Notes: generated by a model from the sequence alone, not told the origin. Counted from the first letter of the stretch, positions 49,661 through 60,943 are shown. The stretch: DNA of 64,000 bases from Cynocephalus volans (GCF_027409185.1 NC_084474.1:25139382-25203381); one strand, 5' to 3'. A program made the numbers and translations.

Positions 49661-51360
49661 GGTCCCTGCTGCTCCCTAAGTCTCCCTTGCTGTCCTGCGC
49701 CTGACAGATGCATTCATCACTTTACTACGTTCTCATCACAGTCTTCATCAGAGATAAAAGATGGATAGTGCCGTTGTTCCCGGAGAGGCTGGTCACCCAC
49801 CGTGGTCCTGACGCTGAGCCATGACGGAAGCACATGTCAGCCTGACTCTTCTCTTTCCACTGTGCCGTGCTGTCTCCTGACTGCCCGTCGTGTGGACGGG
49901 AGACTTTCCCCCTCTTCATTGTCTCACCAGGTTGCTGCCCACTGTTCTCCTTTCATCTTCCAGGCCCTGTCCTAGCCGTGGAGTCTTGGACCTAAGTTGG
50001 GGTCTTCTCCTTCATTAGCTCATCTTTTTGTGAGAAAGTTGGAACTCAGAAGTCTCCAGAAGCTTGGCAGGTCACAAATACATGAAAATTAGGTGATGAG
50101 GACTGTGAAAAGGTGAAGAGAGCCTGTGTCCCATCCAAAGGGACAGGAGACGTAGCTCCAGGCATCTATTGCCAGAATGCAGTGTGGTCCCCGTGTTCCC
50201 AGAGCAACTGTTTGTCCAGAATAAGCCGACATTCTGGATTTTTATCTGAGTTTTCCAAATTTTTAAAACATGGAGCACGCAAACCAAGCATGTGTGTGGA
50301 CCAGATTCATAGACTGCTGTATTGTGACCTCTGCCTGGGGACCTAATTTCCTGCTGCCATTTTGCTCCTTTGCACGGGCTGCCTGCCATGCAGACATCTG
50401 AGTGTGTGACCCCTGGCGTAGGGGAAGGAGAGCAAAATTGATAAATGAGATATGGATATCAAACAAAGAACTAAGAAAGCTAATATTTGATTAAAAAATA
50501 AGTAGAGCAAGTCTAAATTTACATTTAAGTATTAGCGACATTCTGATTCAGTGACTAGAGAGAATACTAGATTTCCTTAAAATAGTTCTTTTCCCAAAAT
50601 TAAATAGTTAACTCTCTATCAAAAGTTTGCTTAGGAATCATTTTTAGATGTAATTTTAAAACTTCTAAACCTTAAATACTCTAAGAATTAAAAATTTCCA
50701 GATCTGGTTAAATTAAATATTAGATTACTAAAGAATGATAATAATATTTTACTTTCTTGACATTATAAAATTGCTAGCATGAGTAGTTTTTCTGTTACTT
50801 TGTTGTTCTAGATACACTACTATAGTTTGATAAGTATCTGAACTGTTTAGCCAGTTAGCACAGAGATTACACATATATTAGTGTGGTTTTAATAATATCG
50901 CTCTATATTTCATGCAAAACTATTGATGACTTTGCCATTTTTAAGTAGAAAGCTTGTGACTTTACCATAGCAATTTAAAGTTGCCTAAATATTAAGTAAA
51001 AATAGCTACATCTGTCTTTCCTTAATTACCCAATGTGATATTCAGTGACCTCCTGAAGATTCAAAATTATTGTTCCTAAGGCTGTGAAAATGCACCTAAA
51101 TAGGCATTTAAAATAACCTATGTAGGGACACACTTGAAGAAATGTCACATTCTGTAAATAGTTGTCTCCATATTTTTCTAAATATGCAACTGATATATCC
51201 AAAATGGAAGCATAATTACAAACTGAGTATTTTCTGTTAGATGTATCTACAATTTCTGAGTTTAAAAACTTCTTAAGCTTCTCTTCTGTAAAGATGTGAA
51301 CCTCTGCAATGCATCTTCAGAGTCCTAGTGTTGCTAGTAGGGCTGGTGCTATTTGTGCAA
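49661..51360. other. Intron, no recognised element
   Basis: The first half has moderate GC; 50.4-51.3 kb is very AT-rich. The 105-aa frame at 50072-50389 (minus) has no family resemblance. Confidence 0.4.
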
Positions 51361-51365
51361 TAGAT

Positions 51366-51545
51366 TGGTGGTTCTCAAGGCTGTCTGTGCATTAGAATCA
51401 CCATGGGAGCTTTTAAAAAATACCTAGATCCACTTCAGTAGATTCTGATTTACATGGTCTGGGATAGGGCCTGAGCATTGTTATGTTTTGTTTTTAAATG
51501 CTTCCCAAGTGGTTTTAATGTGCAGACAGGGATAAGAAACATCAT
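51366..51545 (+). mobile_element. MER5A-like hAT remnant
   Basis: 'tggtggttctcaaggctgtc', 'cattagaatcaccatgggag', 'cttcagtagattctgattt' and 'cttcccaagtggttttaatg' match MER5A in order. Confidence 0.75.
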
Positions 51546-51799
51546 TGGCCTTAGGGGAGGTCACTGATATTGTGACACTGAGTTTCAGTGCTAAGCTTAC
51601 ATCACCCGAGGTCCCCAGCAGCCTACCTAGATTGTGCTCCTGGGGCTCTGAGCTATCTGCCTGGGCCTAAGGTTGAGCCCCCAGAGATTATAGCTCTATA
51701 GTCTTCATGCAGTGGAATAAAGAGAATCTGATCTAACTTCATTTGTGTGTGTCTGTGTGTTTTCTTTAATCATGGGTATGTTTATGGAGACACAGGGCA

Positions 51800-51995
51800 A
51801 TGTGCTTGATATCAAAATTATGTTTAATTCTCCAAACAACCCTACAAAGTAGTTATAATATATTATAATTTTATGAGGAGAAAACACAAGAGCAGAAAGA
51901 GGAAGGGAAGTAATATGCCCAAGCTCATCCAACTGGTAAGTGGTAGAATTTATACCCAAGCAGGCTGACTCCAGAGTTCACATGCTTCACCTTCA
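51800..51995 (-). mobile_element. MIR SINE (antisense)
   Basis: 'ccctacaaagtagttataat', 'atatgcccaagctcatccaa' and 'ctggtaagtggtagaattta' are reversed MIR. Confidence 0.7.
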
Positions 51996-52313
51996 TACCA
52001 GGGGGTCCAGATAAAACACTTGTGGGGCAAGGCAGGTGTAGAGCTAGAACTAGGTCTCACTGACCCCTTGAGCCTGTTAAAAACTCTTCACATGCAGTCT
52101 ACAAGCTAGGTAACAGGAAAAGGTCCATGGAGCCGATGGTGAAGAAAGAATAGTCTTTATTTCTAGACATGAGCTCTGCCAACCAGGAGTTCAGAGGCAC
52201 TGCTTCACACATACTGAAGAAGAACACACAAGAATAGCAACAAGTTAAAAATACATGAGCACGCATGTGCACTAACTCCATCCTCACACAACTTGTTTAC
52301 AAAGAATGTGCTG
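51996..52313. other. Intron, possible LTR-like sequence, not assigned
   Basis: A reversed polyadenylation-like 'tctttatttctagac' at about 52150 and moderate GC hint at an antisense retroelement, but no family was recognised. Confidence 0.3.
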
Positions 52314-52519
52314 CACCACACCCAACCAGACCTGAGGCAAGGGGGCCTGACTAAACTGCTTCATTTTCCTCACAGCAGGGAACAAAAATGAGCAAAGCAG
52401 CTCAGGGGTAAGCATTCACCACACCCAACCAGACCTGAGGCAAGGGGGCCTGACTAAACTGCTTCATTTTCCTCACAGCAGGGAACAAAAATGAGCAAAG
52501 CAGCTCAGGGGTAAGCATT
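52314..52519. repeat. Perfect 103-bp tandem duplication
   Basis: Unit 1 (52314-52416) and unit 2 (52417-52519) are identical at every position compared, from 'caccacacccaaccagacc' to 'caggggtaagcatt'. There are no further copies. Confidence 0.95.
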
Positions 52520-53706
52520 AGGGAGTGGTGGGGACTGGGGAACACAGAGGGTCACTGCCACTCAGTTCTAGCCAGTTGTGGCCGGTAAGAATGTGGCCCC
52601 CAATGTAGGCAGGACATCCGATTTTTCAAGAAATAATCTAAAAGAATCTGGGTTTTTAACACAAATCTTTCCTACCTTTTAAAACATAGGAGTTATATAA
52701 CCTTTAATACAAATTTTACCATCTTCACTGTTTTTCATCCTTGCTAAGGAAAGCCCTCGACATGACAGAGGTACTCACAAGATAACACAAACGATGCATT
52801 GAGCTCTGAAAAGAGAGTGTGTAGATTTCCTCGGTGAGGGACTGGTCTTTCCTGTAGATGGGCCTATATTGACCTACGCTTGCTCTTTGTCTTACTTTCT
52901 CTGCAGCTGGTGTACAGTGGTCTCCTATAAAGCCAAAACTAAGCTGCAGGAGTTGGAATGCCATCTTGGTCTGAAGGTTATATCAAGGACGTCTTCCCAG
53001 TTTCCTTGCTTTCTCTATGGTTTAGCAAGAATGAGGGTATAATGATGTCATGGACATAGATGTTAAGATACGACCCCCTAATCAACTTAACATCCTGGTT
53101 TTGCTCTATTTTCATGGATAAATTTCTGCTTTGTGTGTATTAGTTTCAGCTGAGAAGTATAATGAGCATTTCTTTAGTATTTATTTATTCAACAAGCATT
53201 TAGATTGAGAAGCGTTTGAGAACTTGGAGAAATGGAGCATTTTATAATTTTATGGGTCACTGCTTAAAATGTGACTTGATCAGATATTGAGCCTTTTAAA
53301 AAAAATTTGAGACTAAGTTGTGTTAATTATAAGCAATTTTAAAGACAGATTTCTCCTTTAATATTCTAACACAGTATATATGATTCATGCATTCTTAAAA
53401 CAGTGCAGTATGTTGCAAGAAACATCATTGTTAAAGGCAACATAACTATAAGATCTGAATGTTGGCATTTTGATTTAGAAGCAGTCAAAAGCTTATTTTC
53501 CACAGCTGCTACAGCAACGGTTCAGATTCCTTTTGTTCGTTATTCATCTGAACATAATCGGAACTGTCTTCTTGTTAGAGGGTATAGGGGGTCATAACTG
53601 GTCATTTTGTCCCCTACAAAAATGGGGACAATGTAATTACTTATTCTTAAGGAAAAACTTCAGCTGAACATATTTCAATTGGAAATTCTAAGGTTATTTT
53701 AAAAAT
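52520..53706. other. Intron, no recognised element
   Basis: AT-rich from 53.1 kb; short frames only. Confidence 0.4.
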
Positions 53707-53716
53707 TGCAGTGTTT

Positions 53717-53873
53717 GGGCTGGCCCCGTGGCTCATTCGGGACGAGGCCGCAGGTTCGGATCCTATATAGGGATGGCCGGTGCGCTCACTGGCTGAGCGT
53801 GGTGCAGACCACACCTTGCTGAGGGTTGCGATCCCCTTACTGGTCAAAAAAAAAAAAAAAAAAAAAAAAAAAA
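53717..53873 (+). mobile_element. tRNA-Ile SINE dimer with deleted first arm
   Basis: The first monomer starts 'gggctggccccgtggctcat' but jumps from 'tcgggacga' to 'ggccgcaggttcggatcc', losing its anticodon region. The second monomer 'gatggccggtgcgctcactg' is fuller and ends in 'ccccttactggtc' plus about 28 A. The target duplication is tgcagtgttt (53707-53716 and 53874-53883). The intact tail and perfect flanks indicate a young insertion. Confidence 0.9.
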
Positions 53874-53883
53874 TGCAGTGTTT

Positions 53884-54303
53884 ACTTTAAAAAATAGACA
53901 TTTGAATATTATGAACCATTTATTTCAGAACTTGAACCCCTTGAGACTATCATTGGCTTATGTTTGCAAGCAATATGTTCTGATTTTTTAAATGAAGAAG
54001 AAATAATTATTTAAGATGGCTCTAGGTTTGTAATTATTTATAGGTGGGTATCCTATCTTCTAAGAATTCTGTGTCTGTTTCTTTTAGATATGGATAGTTC
54101 CTCAAATTAAAGCCTTGCTTTGGCTCTATTTTCTGACTGTATTCACAGGTATTTTATTGGACTGTGTCCATTTTCCATGTAATAGTATCCATTTAGAATC
54201 ATATAATGATTGAGGGTGATTGTAGTTATACTTCTTGATTCTTAAGAAGAATACTACATCTTACAACTACTTTTGAAATTTTAGAATATTATTTCAGTCC
54301 AGT
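53884..54303. other. Intron, AT-rich, no recognised element
   Basis: Nothing nameable. Confidence 0.4.
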
Positions 54304-54317
54304 AGCCATTTATTATT

Positions 54318-54486
54318 ATTATTTTTTTTCTTTTTGTGACCGGTAAGGGGATTGTAACCCTTGGCGTGGAGTCGTCTGCACCGAGCTCAGCCAGTGAGTG
54401 CACCGGCCATCCCTATATAGGATCCGAACCCGCGGCCCCGGCGCTCCCAGCGCCGCACTCACCCGAGTGAGCCACGGGGTCGGCCC
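54318..54486 (-). mobile_element. tRNA-Ile SINE dimer, CpG-rich young copy
   Basis: On the minus strand, monomer 1 reads 'gggccgaccccgtggctcac' with the altered anticodon region 'ggcgctgggagcgccgg'. The linker 'ggatcctatatagggatgg' follows, then monomer 2 ends in 'ccccttaccggtcac' and an A-rich tail. The target duplication is agccatttattatt (54304-54317 and 54487-54500), perfect over 14 bp. It retains many CpGs, as expected of a recent insertion. Confidence 0.9.
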
Positions 54487-54500
54487 AGCCATTTATTATT

Positions 54501-55198
54501 TTATATAGTGCCAATCATTATGGACATAGCCAAATATGAAATTATATGCCAAATAAGCATTTGATTCAATTAGTTCTATTGGAAATCTAATTAAGAAAAA
54601 GTATACGTGCCAAAGGATTGGAGGAAATCTTTACAGAGAAAGTGGGCTTTGATCTAGGGTTTGAAGGGTGGGTTGAATGTATAGAAACAGGTGGATGCAG
54701 TTCTCCTCATTAATAACACTGATCATTGAAGGGGGAAGTGATTGGAGTCTGATTGGAGTGACTATAGGAAGATAAATGGCTGAGAGATGGTATTAAAAAA
54801 GATAAATTCTGCAGGAATAATGCATAGCAATTGTATATCACTTTAAAATGATGATTGCTCATCCACTATCATCTGGTCCTGGGTGATTCCATTGGTAATA
54901 TAATAATAATAATTATGGAAATCAGGTCATGTTTTGTTCTGGTCTGTTGCTGTAGACTGCATTTACTGTCACAGAAATGTGTCCCACTGGCCATCAGCAG
55001 GTGGGCTGACTGAGATCACCACTAACATGTAAGAGGAGAATGCCTGTATGAGTCCAGCCCAGGAATCCTCTTGTTTGCACTGGATAGATATTTCACACTG
55101 GCAGTTTAACAAAAATTCAGTTGTTGGCATCACCTTAATATTGTTATTGAACATATGATTCTAAATTTGGGACTGAAGAAGAGAGGAGATTCTTTCAT
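54501..55198. other. Intron, no recognised element
   Basis: AT-rich; nothing nameable. Confidence 0.4.
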
Positions 55199-55213
55199 TG
55201 ACTACAGGCTTTT

Positions 55214-55522
55214 AAAAAAATTTTTATTTATTAATACTATTTTTTTTTACATTCTAAGATGTTGCAGAGCAGTTGAGGAGGAGGGATATAGGGGAAAGGG
55301 GAGGGAAATAGGGTGGGAAGAGGAGGTAGGAGGGGGTGTGTGGTCAAGGCCTGTGGCACCCCCCTCATCCCAGCAGGAGAAACCAGGGGGCTTCCAGGAG
55401 CAGCTCAGTCATTGCTGGGCTGGATGCTGATGTCAGTGTGGCTAAAGCCCTTGGTGCCCCCCACCAGCCCAGCTTGGGAGCCTGGGGAGCTTCTGGCAGT
55501 GGCTTGGTGGTTGTCGCTAGGC
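55214..55522 (-). mobile_element. GC-rich retroposon with duplicated ~98-bp module, family unknown
   Basis: It is flanked by a perfect 15-bp duplication tgactacaggctttt (55199-55213 and 55523-55537), so the block moved as a retroposon. The A-rich tail is on the + left side, so the element reads on the minus strand. Its order is two related GC-rich modules (B 55436-55522, A 55338-55423, period 98), a polypyrimidine tract (55335 down to about 55275), a short unique stretch around 55240-55270, and an A/T-rich tail whose 'aataaataa' resembles the tail of the L1 at 26456. No protein is encoded; 67-91 aa frames over it are by-products of composition. It could be a 5'-truncated L1 3' UTR of a lineage-specific subfamily or a composite non-autonomous element. 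Confidence 0.7.
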
Positions 55523-55689
55523 TGACTACAGGCTTTTGATGTTATCTAGTTGGTTTTCTTAAATCTTGAATGAAATATCTTCCTGTACATGAAGAAAATA
55601 AAACTGAGTATGAGTAATTTTTACATAATACTATATAAAACAGTTGTTGGAAAAATTTGAATTCAAAAAAGAACACTGGAGAAAGGAAA

Positions 55690-55960
55690 TAGTTACACCC
55701 TATAAATTTAATGGGCCTTTATTAAGTGTCTATTATGTTATGATCTAGTCCTGTGTTAGATTCTGTGAGAGAATCAGAGAAACAGATTTGATCCTAGTCT
55801 TCAAGAATTTTATCAATAACTTGCTTTCCTGACTAAATTTTTAGGGGAACTACTTCACCATGAGGTCCAGACATTGAGTTAACAAATATTTATTGAGCTT
55901 GTGCAAAGTGTGGGGCAGTGCAAAATCCAGGGGGATATTAAAACAGGAAATAAATGTGGA
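55690..55960 (-). mobile_element. L2 LINE 3' end fragments (antisense)
   Basis: 'gcctttattaagtgtctatt' with 'gatcctagtcttcaagaatt', then 'aacaaatatttattgagct', are two L2-like terminal pieces. Confidence 0.55.
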
Positions 55961-56032
55961 GAGGAGGCAAGATTTAGAGTCTAGAAGACATTTCATGCTA
56001 AGGAGTTCTACGAGTATAAGGTTTTAATATAC

Positions 56033-56125
56033 AGCAGGCCTTCTTTATCTCCGGGTTTTGCAATCTGCAGATTTAACCAACCTCAAACTGAAACCCATGG
56101 ATATGGTTGGAGGGCTGATGGTAGT
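56033..56125 (+). mobile_element. Tigger/MER2-like DNA transposon fragment
   Basis: 'cagcaggccttctttatctc', 'cgggttttgcaatctgcaga' and 'tttaaccaacctcaaactg' resemble the terminal region of Tigger-class mariner elements. Confidence 0.6.
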
Positions 56126-56640
56126 TTGGTATGTGTATAATTTTATCCTGAAACTAAATTTTAAGCATTAAGGGGAGAAAGTCTGTTACCTTTGCTCCTT
56201 TTTTTTTTATCTTTTTTTCCTTCCTTCTCCCCTTTCCTTCCTTCCACAGTCTTTTCTTCTCTCCTCTTCTAAGATTAATTCCTTGGTGCACCTATATATC
56301 CACTGCCCTCCTTACGTAATGGTAAATAGTAAAGCTTTTATGAATCTTGAAAGTATCATTTTAGAGTTATTGGAAAGCCACAGAATAGAATTTACATGGC
56401 TTTTCATGATTCAATTCTTTATGATGAGTGTAATGAATAACATTGTCTCATAAGCCATTTTATTGTTGGTTTTAATTTTTTTATTTTAAATAATATGCAT
56501 CATAAACAGAAGATAGTATGAATTCCAGAGTTGAATATAATTGATGATTGGCACTTTAACTTATTTTTAAAGTATCATTTGTAGTCCTAAATACAGCCAG
56601 ATATATGCACTTGATTATGTAGTATTGCAATAACAGATAG
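56126..56640. other. Intron, pyrimidine-rich then AT-rich
   Basis: A pyrimidine-rich tract lies at 56200-56270. No named element. Confidence 0.4.
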
Positions 56641-57864
56641 ACGGTATTAGTTTGTTCTTTTACTGTGCTTCATTATCCAAGATATCACACCATATTGAAC
56701 CTATTTATTCTGAGAAAACTGTATTTACATTGGAACCTTTCATACTGTCAACGTGAGTGAAAAACTATTGTTTGATTAGACATGTAAATATTTACTTCAT
56801 CAGTTATAACTTAAAATACATCTTAATGGATGGTATTTATGAAAAAAAATTGATATACTCACTTGTGTTTATAGCACATAATGAGAGCACGATTTGCTTA
56901 TCCATTCACTGCTCGATAACATTCAAGTTTTTCCAGTTTTAATCTATTTTGATAAGGCTGTCATGAAAGTTTCAACATATGTTTCCATTTTTCTTGAATA
57001 AATCCCAAAGAGTGGGATTTTGTTGCATCATGAAGAAAATGTATATTAAACTTATAAGAAACTGTTTTTCAAAGTGGCTGCTCTTATTATTTTATATTCT
57101 CACCAGCAATGCTTGAGATGCAGTTGTTCTGTATCCTTGCCAACATTTGGTATTGTCAACATTTATAATTTTAGTTCATGGTATTTAGTTAGTGGTGTCT
57201 TATTCTAATTTCAATTTGTATTTTCCTGGTACCTAAAGAGTACCTCAAGTACTCTTTCATGTACTTATTCACATTTCTATATCTTCTTTATGTTCAAGTT
57301 TTTATCCATTTAAAAAAATTGGGTAGTTTTTCTTTTTTTAGTATTGATTTGTAGGTATTTTCTATATATTCTACATGTGGATCGTATGTCAGTTATATGT
57401 TTTGCAAATATTGTTTACCAGTCTGTGGCTTGTCTATTAATTTCCTTAAGTAATGAATGGTGTTTTTGACGGGGGCAAAAGTTTTCAATTATGATAAGAT
57501 ATATTTTTCATTTTTTTCTTTTATAGTTAGTACATTTTTTTTTGTCTTAAAAAGTGTTTGCCTATTCCAAGATCATAATATATAGTTTTGTTATTTTCTT
57601 TCTAGAAGTTCTTTATTTCTAGCTTATACATTTAGGTCTATGATAAAACTATGGTTAATTTTTATGTAAGAAGTGAAGTAGAAGTTGAAGTTTGTTTTAT
57701 TTTTTCATATGGATGTACAGTTCCGGCAACATCTATTAAAATGACATTTTTTTCTCCTTGAATTCAATTGGTATCTTAGTAAAAAATCAATTGACCTTTA
57801 CGTTTGAGTCTATTTCTGTACTCTCTATTCTGTTTGTTCATTTTGTGCCTATGCTACCTTGTTT
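56641..57864 (-). mobile_element. Old L1 (L1M type), antisense, left part
   Basis: Reversed L1 3'-region text is recognisable: 'gtggctgctcttattatttt', 'ctcaccagcaatgcttgaga', 'atccttgccaacatttggt' and 'cagtctgtggcttgtctatt'. The element is split by a SINE at 57881 and continues at 58053. The left boundary is approximate. Confidence 0.75.
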
Positions 57865-57880
57865 TGATTATTGTAGCTTT

Positions 57881-58036
57881 CTTTTTTTTTTTTTTTTTTT
57901 TTTTTTTTGTCTTTTTCGTGACCGGCACTCAGCCAGTGAGTGCACCGGCCATTCCTATATAGGATCCGAACCTGTGGTGGGAGCGTCGCTGTGCTCCCAG
58001 CGCTGCACTCTCCCGAGTGCGCCACGGGCTTGGCCC
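57881..58036 (-). mobile_element. tRNA-Ile SINE with truncated second arm, nested in L1
   Basis: On the minus strand monomer 1 is full ('gggccaagcccgtggcgcac', 'gcgctgggagcacagcgacg', 'caggttcggatcctatatag'). Monomer 2 breaks off after 'ctcactggctgagtgccggt' and goes straight to the A tail (26 T on +). The target duplication is tgattattgtagcttt (57865-57880 and 58037-58052), perfect over 16 bp. Confidence 0.9.
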
Positions 58037-58052
58037 TGATTATTGTAGCTTT

Positions 58053-58385
58053 AAAATAAGTCTTGATATCAGAGAATACAAGTTTTCTAGCTTTCAATTT
58101 TTTTTCAAGATCATTTTGGCCATTCTTTTGCATTTGCATGTAAAATTTAGAAACAGCTTGTCAATTTCTTCAAAAGAACCTGCTGATATTTTGACTGGGT
58201 TTCCGGTGAATCTATAGATCAATTCTGGAAAAAATGATTTCTTAAAAATATTGACTTTTCCAATCCCTAAACATTTCCACATTTATTTGAGTCTTCTCTG
58301 TCTCTCAGAAGTGTTTAATAGTTCATGATTAGTGATCTTTAAGGTTTTTATTAACGATATTTTAAAAAGTTTTATCTTCCACTCA
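58053..58385 (-). mobile_element. Old L1 (L1M type), antisense, right part
   Basis: 'ttcaagatcattttggccat', 'tgggtttccggtgaatctat' and 'agatcaattctggaaaaaat' are reversed ORF2. It continues the element left of the SINE. Confidence 0.75.
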
Positions 58386-60429
58386 TTTGTTCACTATTGG
58401 TTTCAAATGTTTTGAATGTGGGAGCAGGACTTACTCTTCTGCTGGGCTTGAGACTGGAGCCCTGCCGAGGATCGAGAAATCTCCTTACATTTTATAGCTT
58501 AGTTGCCCAAGTATGAGAGATCTCACTCTGCTTTGCAGCCCTATTGTCAACTTTTCGTGTCACTGGGGAGTTTTCTTAGTGCCCTGGTCCCACACTAGCT
58601 TTCTACACCTCAGCATTTTTCTTTTTTAATGCTGCTACCCTGAACCCTGGAGAAACTCAGGAGAATTCCTCTCAGCTCTTCTGCCAGGTTTGCAGCTTTC
58701 AGTGGGTCTCTGCCTTGCATTGGGGAAGGCCCTGTGTGCTCCTTTCAAGATCTTTCTCAGCTTTCCTGACCTGTCTCTAACCTTCAGCACAGTACCCTCC
58801 AGTACACTTCAGCATTTGGTCAAGGCTTGTTGTCTGTTGTATGTGAACTCTAATCACTTAAACTTTTAAGGAAGGACTCTTTGGGATTCTGATTTCAAAT
58901 GCAGCCTTTAAAAGTTCCTTAAAAGTTTACCTGATTTCTCTGTACTCTGATCTGTACTCCTGCTTACCTGGTTTCTTTGTACTCTGATATGTACTCCTGG
59001 TGTGAGAACAGCCATAGGTCCTTTCTTTCTTATGACAGGCTTGACACTTTCTGGAATTTATTTCATTTAGGTTTTTTTCCATCAGCTCTCTGAAAAAGGG
59101 TGATTTTGTAGCTTATGTAACTTGTTCTGCTGTTAGGGTGGGAGCGGTGGTCTCTTGCAAGTTTCTATATCCCAGCTGACATACAGAAGTTGTGTGTAAA
59201 GCTTCTTAAAATATTCAAGTAAGATGCATGGAGAAGAGACTAATTTTCTTAATATGATTGTCTCTATGACTCTCTGTCCTAATAGAAGCATTCAGTGTAC
59301 TGTTTGTAATATGTGAACTTACTCATAATATGTGAACTTAGGAAATTCAGGTAATATTCTTAGGTGGGTTTTTACATTATCCAAATCCACTTTTTGATTG
59401 ATTTTTTTTTTTCACAGTAGTGTTTCCAAATAAATGTGCTGGAAAGTGTGTGTGGTTCTTCCTAAATTTAAGAGATTTGGAAAATGTTACCAGTGAATTT
59501 AAAAGCATAATGCCAGTTGCATGGGGATTTTTTTATACCATTAGCTTGAGAAAAGTGGTTGATATTTTCCTTTGATGACTGGCTAAATCTAGTTATGTGG
59601 CTGTTTAATTATGATCTTTGGAGCTGTGATAGTAGGAAGAGTATGCTGTTTAAGGAACTCAAATTTTAACATTGTGTAAGGAACAGATAGCTCTTGAGAG
59701 GATAGATGCTTAGTATAATAATTATAGTTAATTTTTATCATTAACTTTATTGGTCAGTTTCAAAAGAGATTTTTATGCTACTTTTAATTGATTTCTGAAG
59801 ACTGTTCAGGGTTTGGGATTTATCCCAAACCTACTTATAAGCCCCTATATTCCTTTGTGTAATTTCTTAATACAATAATTTCTGATTAAAACATTGTGAC
59901 TCTTTAAGTATCTAAATTCTTTAGATGGCAAAAGATCATTGAGATGAGGGTGGGGGACACCTTTCCCAGGTGGAACTAGTGAATAGTATGCTAGCCAGGA
60001 AGATGTTAGCTGGTCCCTGGTAACAGCTGGAACTTGTTAAATAAAGTCGGTACTCAATTATATCATTGCCTTTAATGTGGTCTCCTTACTTACATGCTGT
60101 AATTAGAATGAGAGGAAAGGATTTTGAGAGAATTTTCTTCTATAAGCAATATTCTGTTACAGAAATATAAGGTTATTCAAGTTCTGTGATTTTTAATCAG
60201 GTAGGAAAAAAGATATACAATACAATCAAAATCAAGTTAGCTATAAAGAGAAGAGACATTTAAAAGATATGAAAGATACGAAAATAGTGACATCCTTTTC
60301 CATTTTTTTTTCCAAGGCAGGGATAGGAACTTTGGAAATCAAATTTAGAAATTGAGTATAATTTGGTTTCTATTTCAGCCTCCACATGAGGTCTTCTGAC
60401 CTGACTGTTTTAACTTACCTGTGGGGACA
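58386..60429. other. Intron, no named element
   Basis: Moderate GC at 58.4-58.8 kb. It contains the 37-bp tandem duplication at 58927-59000. No coding potential. Confidence 0.4.
58927..59000 (+). repeat. 37-bp tandem duplication
   Basis: Two units starting 'ttacctgatttctctgtact' and 'ttacctggtttctttgtact' lie head to tail with four single-base differences. Confidence 0.85.
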
Positions 60430-60645
60430 TGATGATTAGAGGGCTGGTGCTGATTCAAGCAGGGACTGGATCCAGGCTCCTTCATTTCCTGGCTGTTCAA
60501 CCTTGGAAAAGTTACTTAACCTCTCTCAGACTTAGTTTCTCCATTACTAAAATGGAGCTAAGATTACTCCTCGCTCACAGGATTATTGAAGAATTAATTG
60601 AGATAATTCATATAGCTGGTGAAAAAGTGAACACTTTATAATCTT
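60430..60645 (+). mobile_element. MIR SINE
   Basis: 'gggactggatccaggctcct', 'gaaaagttacttaacctctc', 'tcagacttagtttctccatt' and 'aggattattgaagaattaat' follow the full MIR order. Confidence 0.8.
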
Positions 60646-60943
60646 TGCTATGACTATTTATGATAGAATAAGTTCAAATGGTGACCTTAATTATTCTGTA
60701 CCTGCCTTTTTTTCCTTTCTGACCATCTGTCAGTGGGTAGTTATTTCATGTTCTTTTACTTAACTAGTGAATGGGCATCAAATCAGAGATGCTTATCCTT
60801 ACTGACTTAGACTCTGTTGAAAATTTAGAATTGTTTGTATTTCTTGCCACTGATAAAGGGACCATGTCAACTTATATGAAACATTCTCCTTAGTTCAGAT
60901 TTTTAGCTTAGTATTGATGCAAGTAATTTCTTGATTAACATAA
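60646..60943. other. Intron, no recognised element
   Basis: AT-rich sequence left of the L1. Confidence 0.4.

Noticed and set aside
53717-53873. tRNA gene
   Set aside because: The A/B-box-like text belongs to a SINE with poly-A tail and target duplications; no intact cloverleaf with anticodon arm remains.
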